34,253 nucleotides of DNA from Cyanobacteriota bacterium (GCA_027483425.1 JAIXUR010000626.1:1-34253); one strand, 5' to 3'; shown: positions 8,928 to 18,301, counted from the stretch's first letter. Program-made: numbers and translations. Notes: generated by a model from the letters alone, not told the origin.

Positions 8928-9889
8928 GATTTTTTCTTACCTCCAAAGAGACCAAAGAACCCACCGCCCTGATCGGAGGACTTAGGGTTAGAGGATTTAG
9001 GGCCAGTCGCCTTAGCGGCCCCAGATGTAGAGCCACTGCCCGCTTTATCTACCCGAGCCTGTACCGCGAGGGCTTTTTCGTCCTTGGGGTTAATGTCAAG
9101 GGCTCGCTTGGCATGAATGCGGGCCATGGTGGCCTGCCCAGCCTTTAGGTACAGGGTCGCCAGATAGCTGTGGCACGGGCCGTTGGTGGGGTAGGCCTTG
9201 ACGGCTTCTCGCAACTCCAGAATGGCCCGACTATAGTCTTTGTCGTACTCATATTCCTGGGCCCGATTGATATAGCTTTCTAAAATGGCCGACTGGGAAT
9301 GGCGGGGAGAAGGCACCGTAGCTTGGCCAGGGTTGGAAGACGCTGGCGTTGGCGCTGACGTTGACTGGGGTCTGGCTGATGCCGTTCCGGGCTGAGCCGA
9401 GGTGTCGTCCCTCAGACTGCTGCGGTAGAGATAAACCAGGTTGAGTTCGCTCAGCTCACCCATAATGCTGGTGACCGCATCGAGTTGGTCAAACTGGCGC
9501 GCGGCCAGACCGTTAACCGCCTGGCGATAGGCGGCTTCAGCATAGGAGGCTTTGATTAATTCCTGGGCCGCCGCCGAGCTAACCGCAGGGGGACTGCCGC
9601 TCTGGCGCAGGGATTGTCCTTTCAGCTTCAGCACCAGCAAATGCTCGGTACTGGATTTTTCTTGGCTCAGGGCCTCATAGGCCGGGTTTACCAGCTTCGA
9701 GAGAATTTCGCTGGCCTGCCGTGCTTCGGCGGCCGGAGCCTCCGATAGGCTGTCGGGATGAAGCTTGCGCGCAATGGTGAGGTAACGCTTGCGAACAGTC
9801 TTAGTATCGGCAGTAATGGGCACCCCCAGCACCGCATGGTAATCGTCAAAGTCAAATTGGAACAGACCTTGTTCTGGTTTCATAGTCAC
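8924..9889 (-). CDS. J-domain protein with C-terminal TPR region
   Basis: DYHAVLGVPITADTKTVRKRYLTIARKLHPDS (J-domain; HPD present) and TPR-like AILELREAVKAYPTNGPCHSYLATLYLKAGQ; ATG alternative start at 9883. Confidence 0.9.
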   Translation of the reverse strand: MTMKPEQGLFQFDFDDYHAVLGVPITADTKTVRKRYLTIARKLHPDSLSEAPAAEARQASEILSKLVNPAYEALSQEKSSTEHLLVLKLKGQSLRQSGSPPAVSSAAAQELIKASYAEAAYRQAVNGLAARQFDQLDAVTSIMGELSELNLVYLYRSSLRDDTSAQPGTASARPQSTSAPTPASSNPGQATVPSPRHSQSAILESYINRAQEYEYDKDYSRAILELREAVKAYPTNGPCHSYLATLYLKAGQATMARIHAKRALDINPKDEKALAVQARVDKAGSGSTSGAAKATGPKSSNPKSSDQGGGFFGLFGGKKKS

Positions 9890-10175
9890 TTACCGGGGGA
9901 TGGCACAGAGGACATAGAAGACTGGCGAAATATTGTTAATGCTACCTAGCCAACCTCAGTTTAACCATCCCTACAACTTTTAATGAGGTTGAAGGCTGGG
10001 CAAGCCGGGGTAGCCGACAAAATCACGGGGGCAACTCAGCGCACAGATGGCTTGGAAAGGGCATCCCCTGGTGCGATGGCCCCTGTCGCCACCGTAAATG
10101 CCCTGAGATAGAGATATAAGCCACCTTAACTCGCTTTCATAGTGTAAAGGCAGAGGTTCCCTGGCTTTTTAAACA

Positions 10176-10197
10176 CCCTAGAGGGCACCCTCTAGGG
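10176..10197 (-). terminator. Hairpin CCCTAGAGGG-CA-CCCTCTAGGG overlapping the stop codon of the inositol monophosphatase gene
   Basis: Perfect 10-bp inverted repeat with 2-nt spacer; weak U-run (TGTTTAAAAAG) downstream on the minus strand. Confidence 0.5.
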
Positions 10198-11020
10198 GTG
10201 GTAAAACCAGGGGCTTAATTTGGCTGAGGGTTTGCCCCATGATCGAATGGATATGGCCGTTGGTGGCCAATAGCCGACCCGACATGACATCTAGGGGAGA
10301 ACCATCGTAGGCGGTGACTTGGCCTCCCGCCTCCCGCACGATCGCAATGCCCGCCGCGACATCCCAGGGCGAAAGCCCCCGCTCCCAGTAGCCATCCAGA
10401 CGGCCGCAGGCCACGTAGGCCAGGTCAATGGCCGCCGATCCGCCTCGACGTACCCCCTGGGTCAGATGGGTTAAGTGGCAAAATTCGGCGTAGTTGTTGT
10501 CGGGGGTTTCGCGGCGATCGTAGGCAAACCCAGTCACCAGCAGGCTCTGGGCCAGGTGGCTGGTGGTAGAAACCCGGATCGGTTGCCGGTTGAGGGTGGC
10601 CCCGAGCCCCGTGGCGGCGCGAAACAAGTCCCGCTGAATGGGGTCGTAGATGACCCCTAGCACCGGCTCCCCCTCGGCCAGCAGGCCGATGGAAACCGCA
10701 CAAAAGGGATACTGGTGGGTGTAGTTGGTGGTGCCATCCAGGGGATCGATCGCCCACAGGAGGGCGGCATTGGGGTTACCCAGGGCCCCCGATTCTTCGG
10801 CCAAGATCCCGTGGTCAGCGGGAATATGACGGGCTAACACGGCCATTACCGCCGCCTCGGCGGCCCGATCGGCTTCGGTAACCAGGTCTCCAGGCCGTCC
10901 CTTCTCGTCGATGCTGGTCAGATTGCCCCAGTAGTGCTGAAGTACCGAACCGGCCGCCAGGGCAGCTTCGGTGGCGCTGTCTAGCCAGCGCTGCAAATCA
11001 GAGGGGTCAGGGAGAGGCAT
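10178..11020 (-). CDS. suhB: Inositol monophosphatase family protein
   Basis: DLVTEADRAAE, GILAEESG, WAIDPLDGTTNYTHQYPFCAVSIGL, SPWDVAAGIAIVREAGG. Confidence 0.94.
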   Translation of the reverse strand: MPLPDPSDLQRWLDSATEAALAAGSVLQHYWGNLTSIDEKGRPGDLVTEADRAAEAAVMAVLARHIPADHGILAEESGALGNPNAALLWAIDPLDGTTNYTHQYPFCAVSIGLLAEGEPVLGVIYDPIQRDLFRAATGLGATLNRQPIRVSTTSHLAQSLLVTGFAYDRRETPDNNYAEFCHLTHLTQGVRRGGSAAIDLAYVACGRLDGYWERGLSPWDVAAGIAIVREAGGQVTAYDGSPLDVMSGRLLATNGHIHSIMGQTLSQIKPLVLPPLEGAL

Positions 11021-11072
11021 GGGTGAGGGTGAGGATGAAGGAACTGAGCAAAAGCATTAACTGCGTCTTCTT

Positions 11073-11441
11073 TTAGTCTTCTTCTAAGGGTAGGCTCCGG
11101 CGCACCTTGCCTTTGCCAAAATAGCGGCCAAACTGGAGCTCGTAGACCTCATCTTCGTCTTGGGTCTCGGCCTGAAGGTTGCTGCGAGGGTAGCTGACGC
11201 ACAGCAGAGCGTAGCCCTGGCGGCGTAGATCCGGGGAGAGCCCCATGGCCTCTGGCTGATCGACTTCGCCCGACAGCAGGCGCACGGCACAGGTAGTGCA
11301 GGCTCCGTTGCGGCAGGCAAAGGGAAGTTCAACTCCCTGACTTTCTGCCGCCTGGAGAACGTAGCGATCCTCCGGCACCTCGACGGTGTAAATTCTCCCA
11401 GTTTGGCGGTCGTGGATGGTGACGGTGTGGGTACGGGCCAT
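11073..11441 (-). CDS. 2Fe-2S plant-type ferredoxin with C-terminal extension (FdC2-like)
   Basis: ACRNGACTTCAVRLLSGEV and ALLCVSYPRSNL [2Fe-2S] ligands, followed by the extra C-terminal tail VYELQFGRYFGKGKVRRSLPLEED. Confidence 0.9.
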   Translation of the reverse strand: MARTHTVTIHDRQTGRIYTVEVPEDRYVLQAAESQGVELPFACRNGACTTCAVRLLSGEVDQPEAMGLSPDLRRQGYALLCVSYPRSNLQAETQDEDEVYELQFGRYFGKGKVRRSLPLEED

Positions 11442-11659
11442 AGGATCGGGGGGTGGGGTCAGGGAAACGGTGGATGAACAGCGCTGGATAGGCGATCGCG
11501 CCCACGGACGGGTAACTCCACCCGCTGCACCTCTATGCTCTCACGAAAAATTGCTCCCCGGCCAATCGGGCCATGGCTGCCCCACAAACCGTCCCGCCCC
11601 CTGTTATCTCGCCCCATTCTTTGATAAGATAGCCATTCAGCGGTGATATGCCGCCTCCT

Positions 11660-11746
11660 GGAGAGATGGCCGAGTGGTTGAAGGCGCAGCACTGGAAATG
11701 CTGTTTAGGGGTGACTTTAACGAGGGTTCGAATCCCTCTCTCTCCG
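11660..11746 (+). tRNA. tRNA-Ser (anticodon GGA)
   Basis: GGAGAGA...TCTCTCC acceptor stem with G discriminator, anticodon loop CTGGAAA in stem CAGCA/TGCTG, long variable arm, T-loop GGTTCGAATCC. Confidence 0.95.
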
Positions 11747-11910
11747 TTTTTATCAAACCTGGGGCTAGAACGATTCTAGTCACAAAGATACCGAAGAATG
11801 ATACCGAAGCATCTTCCTTACTACCGAGGGCGCAGGGCTCTGAGCCCCTACTGGGGGTATATTTTTTACGAGAATTTCTTTGGGCCACTGCTTTAGCCTA
11901 GGACATCGGT

Positions 11911-13896
11911 CTAGGGTTGCGGGTCTGGATGCGCAGGAGCTGAGCTTCGTCGCCGAGGTTGTCGACGGTGGTTAGCCAACCGTTCTAGGCTCAGCGAAAT
12001 CACCCCCAGGGTAACCAAAACGACCCCCATCCACTGGATAAACAGCAGCGATGATTTTTCGCCGGGGATAATCATCGTGGCCAAAATCGCCGTCACCACC
12101 GGGCCACTGGCTTCCACAATGGAGGACTGGGACGCCCCTAGCCGCTTGACGCCGTAGTCGTTCAGGACGTAGCCCAGCAGGGTCAACAACCCTAGCACCC
12201 CGGCTCCCAGATAAAGACCCAGCGGTTGAGTGGCCTCTCCTGGGGTCAGCCCGAAGAAGGAACCCAGGATTAACATCAGGCTGGTCAGAATAAAAATCGT
12301 CCCGAATTGCAGGAGGCTCATCGGCACCGGGTGGAGCCGCCGGATACTGAGCTGCATAGCCATGAGGAAGAACGCAAAGGCGATGCCAGCCAGCAGCGCT
12401 GCTCCTATGCCCCACAGCGATCCGCCATTGCCGCTGATGTCTGTATAAAGGCTGGGCAGAGCTGTAAACACAATACCCATGCTGATCGCAAACATCACCA
12501 CTAACCGTAGAGAGGTGGGGCGATCGCCAAAGAGAAACCAGGTTAGGGGCACCGTAATCAGCGGGTACATAAACAGCAGGGTGACGGCAACCCCAGGCCC
12601 CACGTCGGCAATGGCCTGGTAAATCAACACCTGAGACAGGAACAAAAAGCCGCCGCTGGCCACCGCCTGGCCGAGGGGCCGCCTGTCAGCGCTCTGAAAC
12701 AGTTGACGCAGATCACTCCCCACCCGGGGGTAAAGCCGAGGGGCGACTAGGGCCAGCAGGGGCACAAAGACCACCATGCGCAGCCATAGCAGCCACAGCG
12801 CGCTGGGCAGGGTCATGGGCAACACCGCCTCTACCGGCAGCTGCCCCAGCACTTGCCCGCCATGGCCAATCACCCCCACGATCACGTTTTGCAGGGCTAG
12901 GGCCAGGGTTGAGAGGATAACCAGCACCAGCCCGATCCGAGTGGCCCTGGAGCGATCGCCGCTGAGGGAGGGGGAGGCTGGAACCTCGCTTTTGCTCTCA
13001 TCCTGGGGGGCGGGGCGGGATGTCGCCGGAGGGTTCACCCTAGGAGGGTTCGCCATGGTTCCCAACGCTGGGCCAGGCGGAGCCCCCCCGGCTCGGGCGG
13101 GGCTAGGCTGGGGCCCCCGATAGGTTCTCAGGGGTAGGGCAGGGCCCGAGGACGACTCCCCGTCGCTAGGGCTAAGATAACCGCTGGAATTGCCATAGAC
13201 GCTGTTATAGGATGGCCCAGTGGTCATTGACGGCGGTGTGCCATTGGGCAGCGTGCCAGGGTAATTCTGAGCGGCTGGGCTGGGGGTCATGTGGCGTTGC
13301 AGCTGCTGACTAAGCCGCGCTACCAGCGCTTCTAAAATAGCCTCCCCCTGCTGCTCGACAGTCTGCATGCGGCCAATCTGCTGGGAAATGCTGCTGTGAT
13401 AACTGGTCAGATCCTGCTGGAGCGATGCCAGGGTGCTCTGGAGAGTAGCATCTAGGGCGGCCAGGCGCTGACTGGCTGCCGTGAGCGGGGCGATGGCATC
13501 TGGATGGTCGGGGGGGCTGGCTTGAAGGGCCATGGGGTTGACCGCAGCCAGGGACGTTTCTAAGCGCCCTTGCAGGTGGGTGGCCAAGGCGATCGCGAGA
13601 CGCTTAGCCCAGACCTGCTGCTGGGCAATTTGCTGCTGGGTGAGGGCTTCACTGTGGCGGGTTTGGAGCTGATCATGCTGAGCTTGCAGGGTTTCATAGT
13701 CACCCTCTAGGGCTTCGATATCGGCCATCAGGCGCTGTTTGCGAGCCTGGAGCTGGGTGATATCTTCGGCCAGATAGCTCGAGACTTGATGGCGCAGCGC
13801 CTCCAGGTCTTGGCCTAAAACTCGCAAAATCAGCTCCGCCGACTGGGGCGTAGGCTGCGGTGGAAAAGAATCTGGCTGATAGTTAGGGGGCCCCAT
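11911..13896 (-). CDS. EamA/DMT-family transporter with long N-terminal coiled-coil and Pro/Ser-rich linker
   Basis: C-terminal half has about 10 hydrophobic segments (IGLVLVILSTLALALQNVIVG..., LLFMYPLITVPLTWFLFGD, EASGPVVTAILATMII); N-terminal about 230 aa is Gln/Leu-rich heptad-like. Confidence 0.88.
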   Translation of the reverse strand: MGPPNYQPDSFPPQPTPQSAELILRVLGQDLEALRHQVSSYLAEDITQLQARKQRLMADIEALEGDYETLQAQHDQLQTRHSEALTQQQIAQQQVWAKRLAIALATHLQGRLETSLAAVNPMALQASPPDHPDAIAPLTAASQRLAALDATLQSTLASLQQDLTSYHSSISQQIGRMQTVEQQGEAILEALVARLSQQLQRHMTPSPAAQNYPGTLPNGTPPSMTTGPSYNSVYGNSSGYLSPSDGESSSGPALPLRTYRGPQPSPARAGGAPPGPALGTMANPPRVNPPATSRPAPQDESKSEVPASPSLSGDRSRATRIGLVLVILSTLALALQNVIVGVIGHGGQVLGQLPVEAVLPMTLPSALWLLWLRMVVFVPLLALVAPRLYPRVGSDLRQLFQSADRRPLGQAVASGGFLFLSQVLIYQAIADVGPGVAVTLLFMYPLITVPLTWFLFGDRPTSLRLVVMFAISMGIVFTALPSLYTDISGNGGSLWGIGAALLAGIAFAFFLMAMQLSIRRLHPVPMSLLQFGTIFILTSLMLILGSFFGLTPGEATQPLGLYLGAGVLGLLTLLGYVLNDYGVKRLGASQSSIVEASGPVVTAILATMIIPGEKSSLLFIQWMGVVLVTLGVISLSLERLANHRRQPRRRSSAPAHPDPQP

Positions 13897-14028
13897 AGTG
13901 ATCTGTCGCTAATAATCCAATCATCCGGCCAGGCCGGTAGCCGGTTTCCACTCGATGAATCCAGACAGGCTCCTTAGTGTAGCTGGCGATCGCAAATCTG
14001 GCCCACCCCAGAGGTTGGTTAAAAAGCC

Positions 14029-14040
14029 GACGTTAACGTC
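14029..14040. promoter_or_regulatory. 12-bp perfect palindrome GACGTTAACGTC upstream of a TATACT -10-like element (14047-14052)
   Basis: Read directly; lies in the divergent intergenic region between the EamA and histidine kinase genes. Confidence 0.3.
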
Positions 14041-14152
14041 GTACTTTATACTGCAGACGCGGAATCAGGTGGCTGACAGCTCCCACTATTCACGGTGGAC
14101 AGTCGGCTAGCGAAACCCAGGCCCGGCCTAGGCCAGGCTTCTAAAATCACGA

Positions 14153-16051
14153 ATGCTACTATTGTGCTCAAAAAATGTGTTCAAAAAATCAACCAACCTC
14201 CCTAAGAGTCCGATGACGATGGACTGGGTGAGCCAAAGGCTTCAATCTATCAGTGAATTTCTCAATGCCAGGTTATCCAAACGGATTGCCTCCTGGGTGT
14301 TTTTGAGCATTGTTGTGATCGAGGGGGTGATTCTAGTGCCCTCGGTGATGCGTCGGGAGCGGGAGCTGTTGAACTATCTCCGATCGCTGTCCACGGCCCA
14401 AACCCTAGGACGGCTGGATGCGGCATCCCTCACCAACCTCCGAGACGATCGGGTGATCGATTATGTCAAGGGTATTCAGACCAACGAGGTCATTTTGGGC
14501 GGCGCCATCTACGACCTGCAGGGCAATCTAGTGGGCAGCTTTGGAGAACCCCCCGAACTGACCCTAACCGAGAGCCAGCGGGGGAGGATGAGCGATCGAT
14601 ACTACCGTTGGGAACAGCGCTACGACGCCCCTTGGGATATGCCACCCCTGGGCGGTCGCTACGTGCTGATCGTGCGCCACAATGCCGCCTGGGTGCAGCA
14701 AGAATTCTTTGCCTTCATTGGCCGCATCGCCGGTCTAGTACTGATCATTTCTACCTTTGTGACCGGGGCAACCCTGGTGGTTCTGCGACGGCTCCTGATC
14801 AGACCTATTATGCTACTGCGCCAAGACTTGATGACCGCAGGGCAGGTCATTGGCGACGATTCTGACACCCAGACCCTAGTCTTTGAGTCACTGCGGTACG
14901 CTCGAGACGATGAGCTAGGGGATGTGATTACAGCCTTTGAACAAATGTTTGGTCAAATTACCACCGCCGTGGCCACGCGCAAGCAGAGCGAAACGCGATT
15001 TCGCACCCTGGTTGAGCAGGCCGTAGACGCCTTTTTTGTGGTCGATGCCACTGGGCAGGTGATCGATGTCAACCAAAATGCCTGCGATAGCCTGGGCTAC
15101 AGTCGAGAGGAACTACTCCAGCTCACGGTGAGCGACCTTCAGCCCAGCTTGAGCCCAGCGGACTTTCAGATGATTTGGCAGCAGCTGAGGCCAGGGGTGC
15201 CCCAGACGCGAGAGGGCTGGCACCAGCGTAAAGACAACAGCGGCTTTCCGGTGGAGGTACGTCTAGGGGTGCTGGATACCGGCCGCGATCGCCCCGATCG
15301 ACCCCAGGAGCGCCAACGCTACGTGCTGGCCCTAGCTCGGGACATTACCGATCGCCGAGTCTCCGAGGCTGCCCAGGCTCGCTTGGCGGAAATTGGTGAA
15401 CTGGCCGCCATGATCGTCCATGAGGTACGTAGCCCCCTCACCACGGTGCTGCTGGGACTCAACTCCTTTCGCTCCCTAGAGTTGCCCGAGCGAGCCCAGA
15501 CCCGCCTAGCCCTGGCCCTAGAGGAATCCGAGCGCCTCCAAAAACTGCTCAACGAGATTCTCCTCTACTCCCGCGATCCGGCTCTGGAGCTAGAAGCCAT
15601 TGAGCTAAATGGGTTGGTTCATGACGTCGTTGCGGCCCTGGCCGACGATGGCGGCAATGGCGGCGGGGGTGACCAGCCCGCTTTAGATGTGATTACCCTG
15701 GCCCAGCCGGTCATCATCCAGGGCGATCGCGACAAACTCAAGCAAGTCTTTATTAATCTGGTCATCAACGCCCAAGAAGCCAGCACTGGTGACAGCACAG
15801 TCACCTGGAAGGTGCATCCTCCCACGGCTAAATCAGGCGCGGTCAGCATCCACAACAGCGGTGACCCGATTCCGCCAGAGATCCTGCCTCAGCTGACCCA
15901 GCCCTTCTTTACCACCAAGCCTTCGGGTAACGGTCTGGGCCTAGCCATCACCAAGCGCATCGTCGAAGCTCACCAAGGCACCCTAGCCATTGACTCGTCT
16001 GCCGAACTGGGTACAGAGGTAACCGTAATTCTCCCCCTGGCTGGGATTTAG
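14153..16051 (+). CDS. PAS-domain sensor histidine kinase (NtrB-like H-box)
   Basis: Two TM segments flanking an extracytoplasmic region, PAS region VEQAVDAFFVVDATGQVIDVNQNACDSLGYSREEL, H-box HEVRSPLTTVLLGLNSF, NLVINAQEAS, GNGLGLAITKRIVEAH; alternative ATG start at 14213. Confidence 0.92.
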   Translation: MLLLCSKNVFKKSTNLPKSPMTMDWVSQRLQSISEFLNARLSKRIASWVFLSIVVIEGVILVPSVMRRERELLNYLRSLSTAQTLGRLDAASLTNLRDDRVIDYVKGIQTNEVILGGAIYDLQGNLVGSFGEPPELTLTESQRGRMSDRYYRWEQRYDAPWDMPPLGGRYVLIVRHNAAWVQQEFFAFIGRIAGLVLIISTFVTGATLVVLRRLLIRPIMLLRQDLMTAGQVIGDDSDTQTLVFESLRYARDDELGDVITAFEQMFGQITTAVATRKQSETRFRTLVEQAVDAFFVVDATGQVIDVNQNACDSLGYSREELLQLTVSDLQPSLSPADFQMIWQQLRPGVPQTREGWHQRKDNSGFPVEVRLGVLDTGRDRPDRPQERQRYVLALARDITDRRVSEAAQARLAEIGELAAMIVHEVRSPLTTVLLGLNSFRSLELPERAQTRLALALEESERLQKLLNEILLYSRDPALELEAIELNGLVHDVVAALADDGGNGGGGDQPALDVITLAQPVIIQGDRDKLKQVFINLVINAQEASTGDSTVTWKVHPPTAKSGAVSIHNSGDPIPPEILPQLTQPFFTTKPSGNGLGLAITKRIVEAHQGTLAIDSSAELGTEVTVILPLAGI

Positions 16052-16108
16052 ATGTGATTCAACCGTCTAGGACAGGTTGACCCAGGTGTGGTTACCCTCC
16101 CACAGGCG

Positions 16109-16471
16109 CTAGAACGAATCTAAATCCAGGGCCTTAGAGCCGCCCTCTTCAATCAGAGTCAGAATTCTGCTCAGCTGAGACCAAATCAGCAGACCGCTCA
16201 GCAGGGTCATGGGCATCCCCATGGCGTAGGCCACCTTAGCCGAAAAGCCAAACAGCTGAATGCCCGAAGCCAAAAACACGCACACTCCGGCGCAGATACC
16301 AAAGAACGGGATCTGCAGCTTGGGGCCCCGCAGGGTCGCCAGAATACGGGTGGATCGTCTACTGTTCCACTCGTTAACGGACTGTTGCAGAGCGGTACTA
16401 AAGGCATAGCCCGAAGACACTGACGCTAGAAAGCCAGCGAAGAACAAAACGTAGGGCGGTTGTGGGTACAC
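16109..16471 (-). CDS. Small hypothetical membrane protein
   Basis: Several hydrophobic segments (YVLFFAGFLASVSSGYAF, FFGICAGVCVFLASGIQLFGF, MPMTLLSGLLIW); the ORF track start at 16585 spans an AT-rich TATAAT-containing stretch, so a GTG start at 16471 is proposed. Confidence 0.6.
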   Translation of the reverse strand: MYPQPPYVLFFAGFLASVSSGYAFSTALQQSVNEWNSRRSTRILATLRGPKLQIPFFGICAGVCVFLASGIQLFGFSAKVAYAMGMPMTLLSGLLIWSQLSRILTLIEEGGSKALDLDSF

Positions 16472-16594
16472 AGGCTTAGAAAAATAAAACAATACGTAAC
16501 TTTTCTTGATTATAGGGGAGAGCTGTCCCCCAGATCGCACCGGCAGATCGCCTAGATCGCCCCAGATAGTGGCCCACCGCCCCATCCCAGTCGC

Positions 16595-18301
16595 TTAGAC
16601 TTGCAACACCTGGCGGAGGCCGCCGACGGCGGGCACCAGCTGTTCGGCTTGGGCCAGGGAATATTGCGTGAGCGCCCCCCAGGCGACGCCGATCACCCGA
16701 TCCAGGGTAATGTCGTCTTTCACCAGCGCCCAGAGGCGCTGCACTTCCTGGGTATGGAGGCGATCGTCATCGGTGAGGGCCAGCACGATCATCTGGCGCA
16801 GGTGGGTACCTTCCTCAGACATCAGGTAGCGAATGCCCAGCCCGGCAGTGGGCAACAGGTCAAAGTCCCCGCCTCCCTGGGCGATCGCCAGCATGTTTTC
16901 CAGCCGCTGCCACTGCAGCTGCCCGTCCTGAAACAGCACCTCCAGCAGTCGCTGACGCAGGGCTGGAGTCTCTCCCAGCAGCAGGCGACGGGTGACGTAG
17001 GGGTAGGCCACATTGACGATCTTAAACTCGGGGTTGAGGCTCAGGGCCAGCCCCTCCTGGGTGACCAGAGAGCGAATAATCAGAGCAAACTTAGCCGGTA
17101 CCCGAAAGGGGTACTCGTACATAAGTTCTGAAAACTGGTCGGTGATGGTCTTAAAGTTAAAGTCTCCGACACTGGCCCCCAGGGCACCCCCCAGCACCCG
17201 TTTCAGGGCCGGTATAATCGGGCCCAAATCTGTGTCGGGGGTCAAAAATCCGAGTTTGACAAAGTCTTTGCCGAGCTCGGTAAAATCTTGGTTAATCAGG
17301 TGCACCACGGCATCCACCAGCCCTTCCTTGGTGGCCTGATCGAGCTGATCCATCATGCCGAAGTCGATGTAGGCCATCCGCCCATCGGCTAAGGCAAATA
17401 GGTTGCCGGGGTGGGGGTCAGCGTGGAAAAAGCCAAACTCCAGCAGCTGACGCAGACCGGCGGTAACGCCAATTTCAATCAGCCGGTCAGGGTCTAGGTT
17501 GTCCTGCTGTAGCGAGGCTGCGTCGGTGAGCTTGCAGCCGTTAATCCACTCCAGGGTCAACACCCGCTGGCTACAGTAGGGCCAATAGATAACGGGCACC
17601 TTGATGGTGAGATCGGCTTCAAAGTTAGCGGCAAAGCGCTCGGCATTGCGCCCCTCGTTCAGGTAGTCGATTTCCTCAAACAGCTTGATGCCAAATTCAT
17701 CCACAATCAGGGTCAGATCATGGCCCAGGTTCAGGGGCAAAAATTTCCCCAGCCAGCTAGCCGCCCACCGCATCAGAAAGAGATCGCGGCATAGGACAGG
17801 GCGCAGACTCGGGCGCTGTACCTTAACCGCCACCTCTTCCCCAGAAAACAGCCGCCCCCGATACACCTGCCCCAGACTAGCCGCCGCCACCGGCAACGGC
17901 GACAGGGTATCGAAAATCTCTTCGGGGCTGCGACCGAGCTCGACCTCAATGATGGCCATCGCCTCGGCCGTCGGGAAAGGCGGTAGCTGATCTTGGAGCT
18001 TGGTCAGTTCATCGAGAAAATCTTGCCGCACCAGATCGGGGCGAGTCGATAGGGCCTGACCGACCTTGATAAAGGTGGGGCCCAGGTTGGTTAACACCTG
18101 CCGCAACTGGGCGGCCCGGCGGGGGCGATTTTGCACCTCTTGGCTCAGCCAACGATCCATCTGGAGGCCGAAGACAAAGGTGCCAAGCCACCAGACAATC
18201 TGTAAAACTCGCCAGCCTAGGGTACCCAAGCGCCAGCGAAAGTAGCGGGCGATCGCTACCGCATCGTACGTTCCCATGGAAGCCGGATCTAGACCTGCCA
18301 C
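16595..18301 (-). CDS. ABC1/UbiB (AarF)-family atypical protein kinase
   Basis: LTNLGPTFIKVGQALSTRPDLV (KxGQ motif), AAASLGQVYRGRL, VAVKVQRP, EEIDYLNEGRNAERF, GFFHADPHPGNLF, YIDFGMM. Confidence 0.95.
   Translation of the reverse strand: MAGLDPASMGTYDAVAIARYFRWRLGTLGWRVLQIVWWLGTFVFGLQMDRWLSQEVQNRPRRAAQLRQVLTNLGPTFIKVGQALSTRPDLVRQDFLDELTKLQDQLPPFPTAEAMAIIEVELGRSPEEIFDTLSPLPVAAASLGQVYRGRLFSGEEVAVKVQRPSLRPVLCRDLFLMRWAASWLGKFLPLNLGHDLTLIVDEFGIKLFEEIDYLNEGRNAERFAANFEADLTIKVPVIYWPYCSQRVLTLEWINGCKLTDAASLQQDNLDPDRLIEIGVTAGLRQLLEFGFFHADPHPGNLFALADGRMAYIDFGMMDQLDQATKEGLVDAVVHLINQDFTELGKDFVKLGFLTPDTDLGPIIPALKRVLGGALGASVGDFNFKTITDQFSELMYEYPFRVPAKFALIIRSLVTQEGLALSLNPEFKIVNVAYPYVTRRLLLGETPALRQRLLEVLFQDGQLQWQRLENMLAIAQGGGDFDLLPTAGLGIRYLMSEEGTHLRQMIVLALTDDDRLHTQEVQRLWALVKDDITLDRVIGVAWGALTQYSLAQAEQLVPAVGGLRQVLQV

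Noticed and set aside
11637-11888. Minus-strand ORF containing EREGFEPSLKSP
   Set aside because: Classic spurious translation across the tRNA-Ser gene (T-arm antisense gives GFEPS).
11674-11901. Plus-strand ORF starting within tRNA-Ser
   Set aside because: Overlaps the tRNA; no motif or homology signal.
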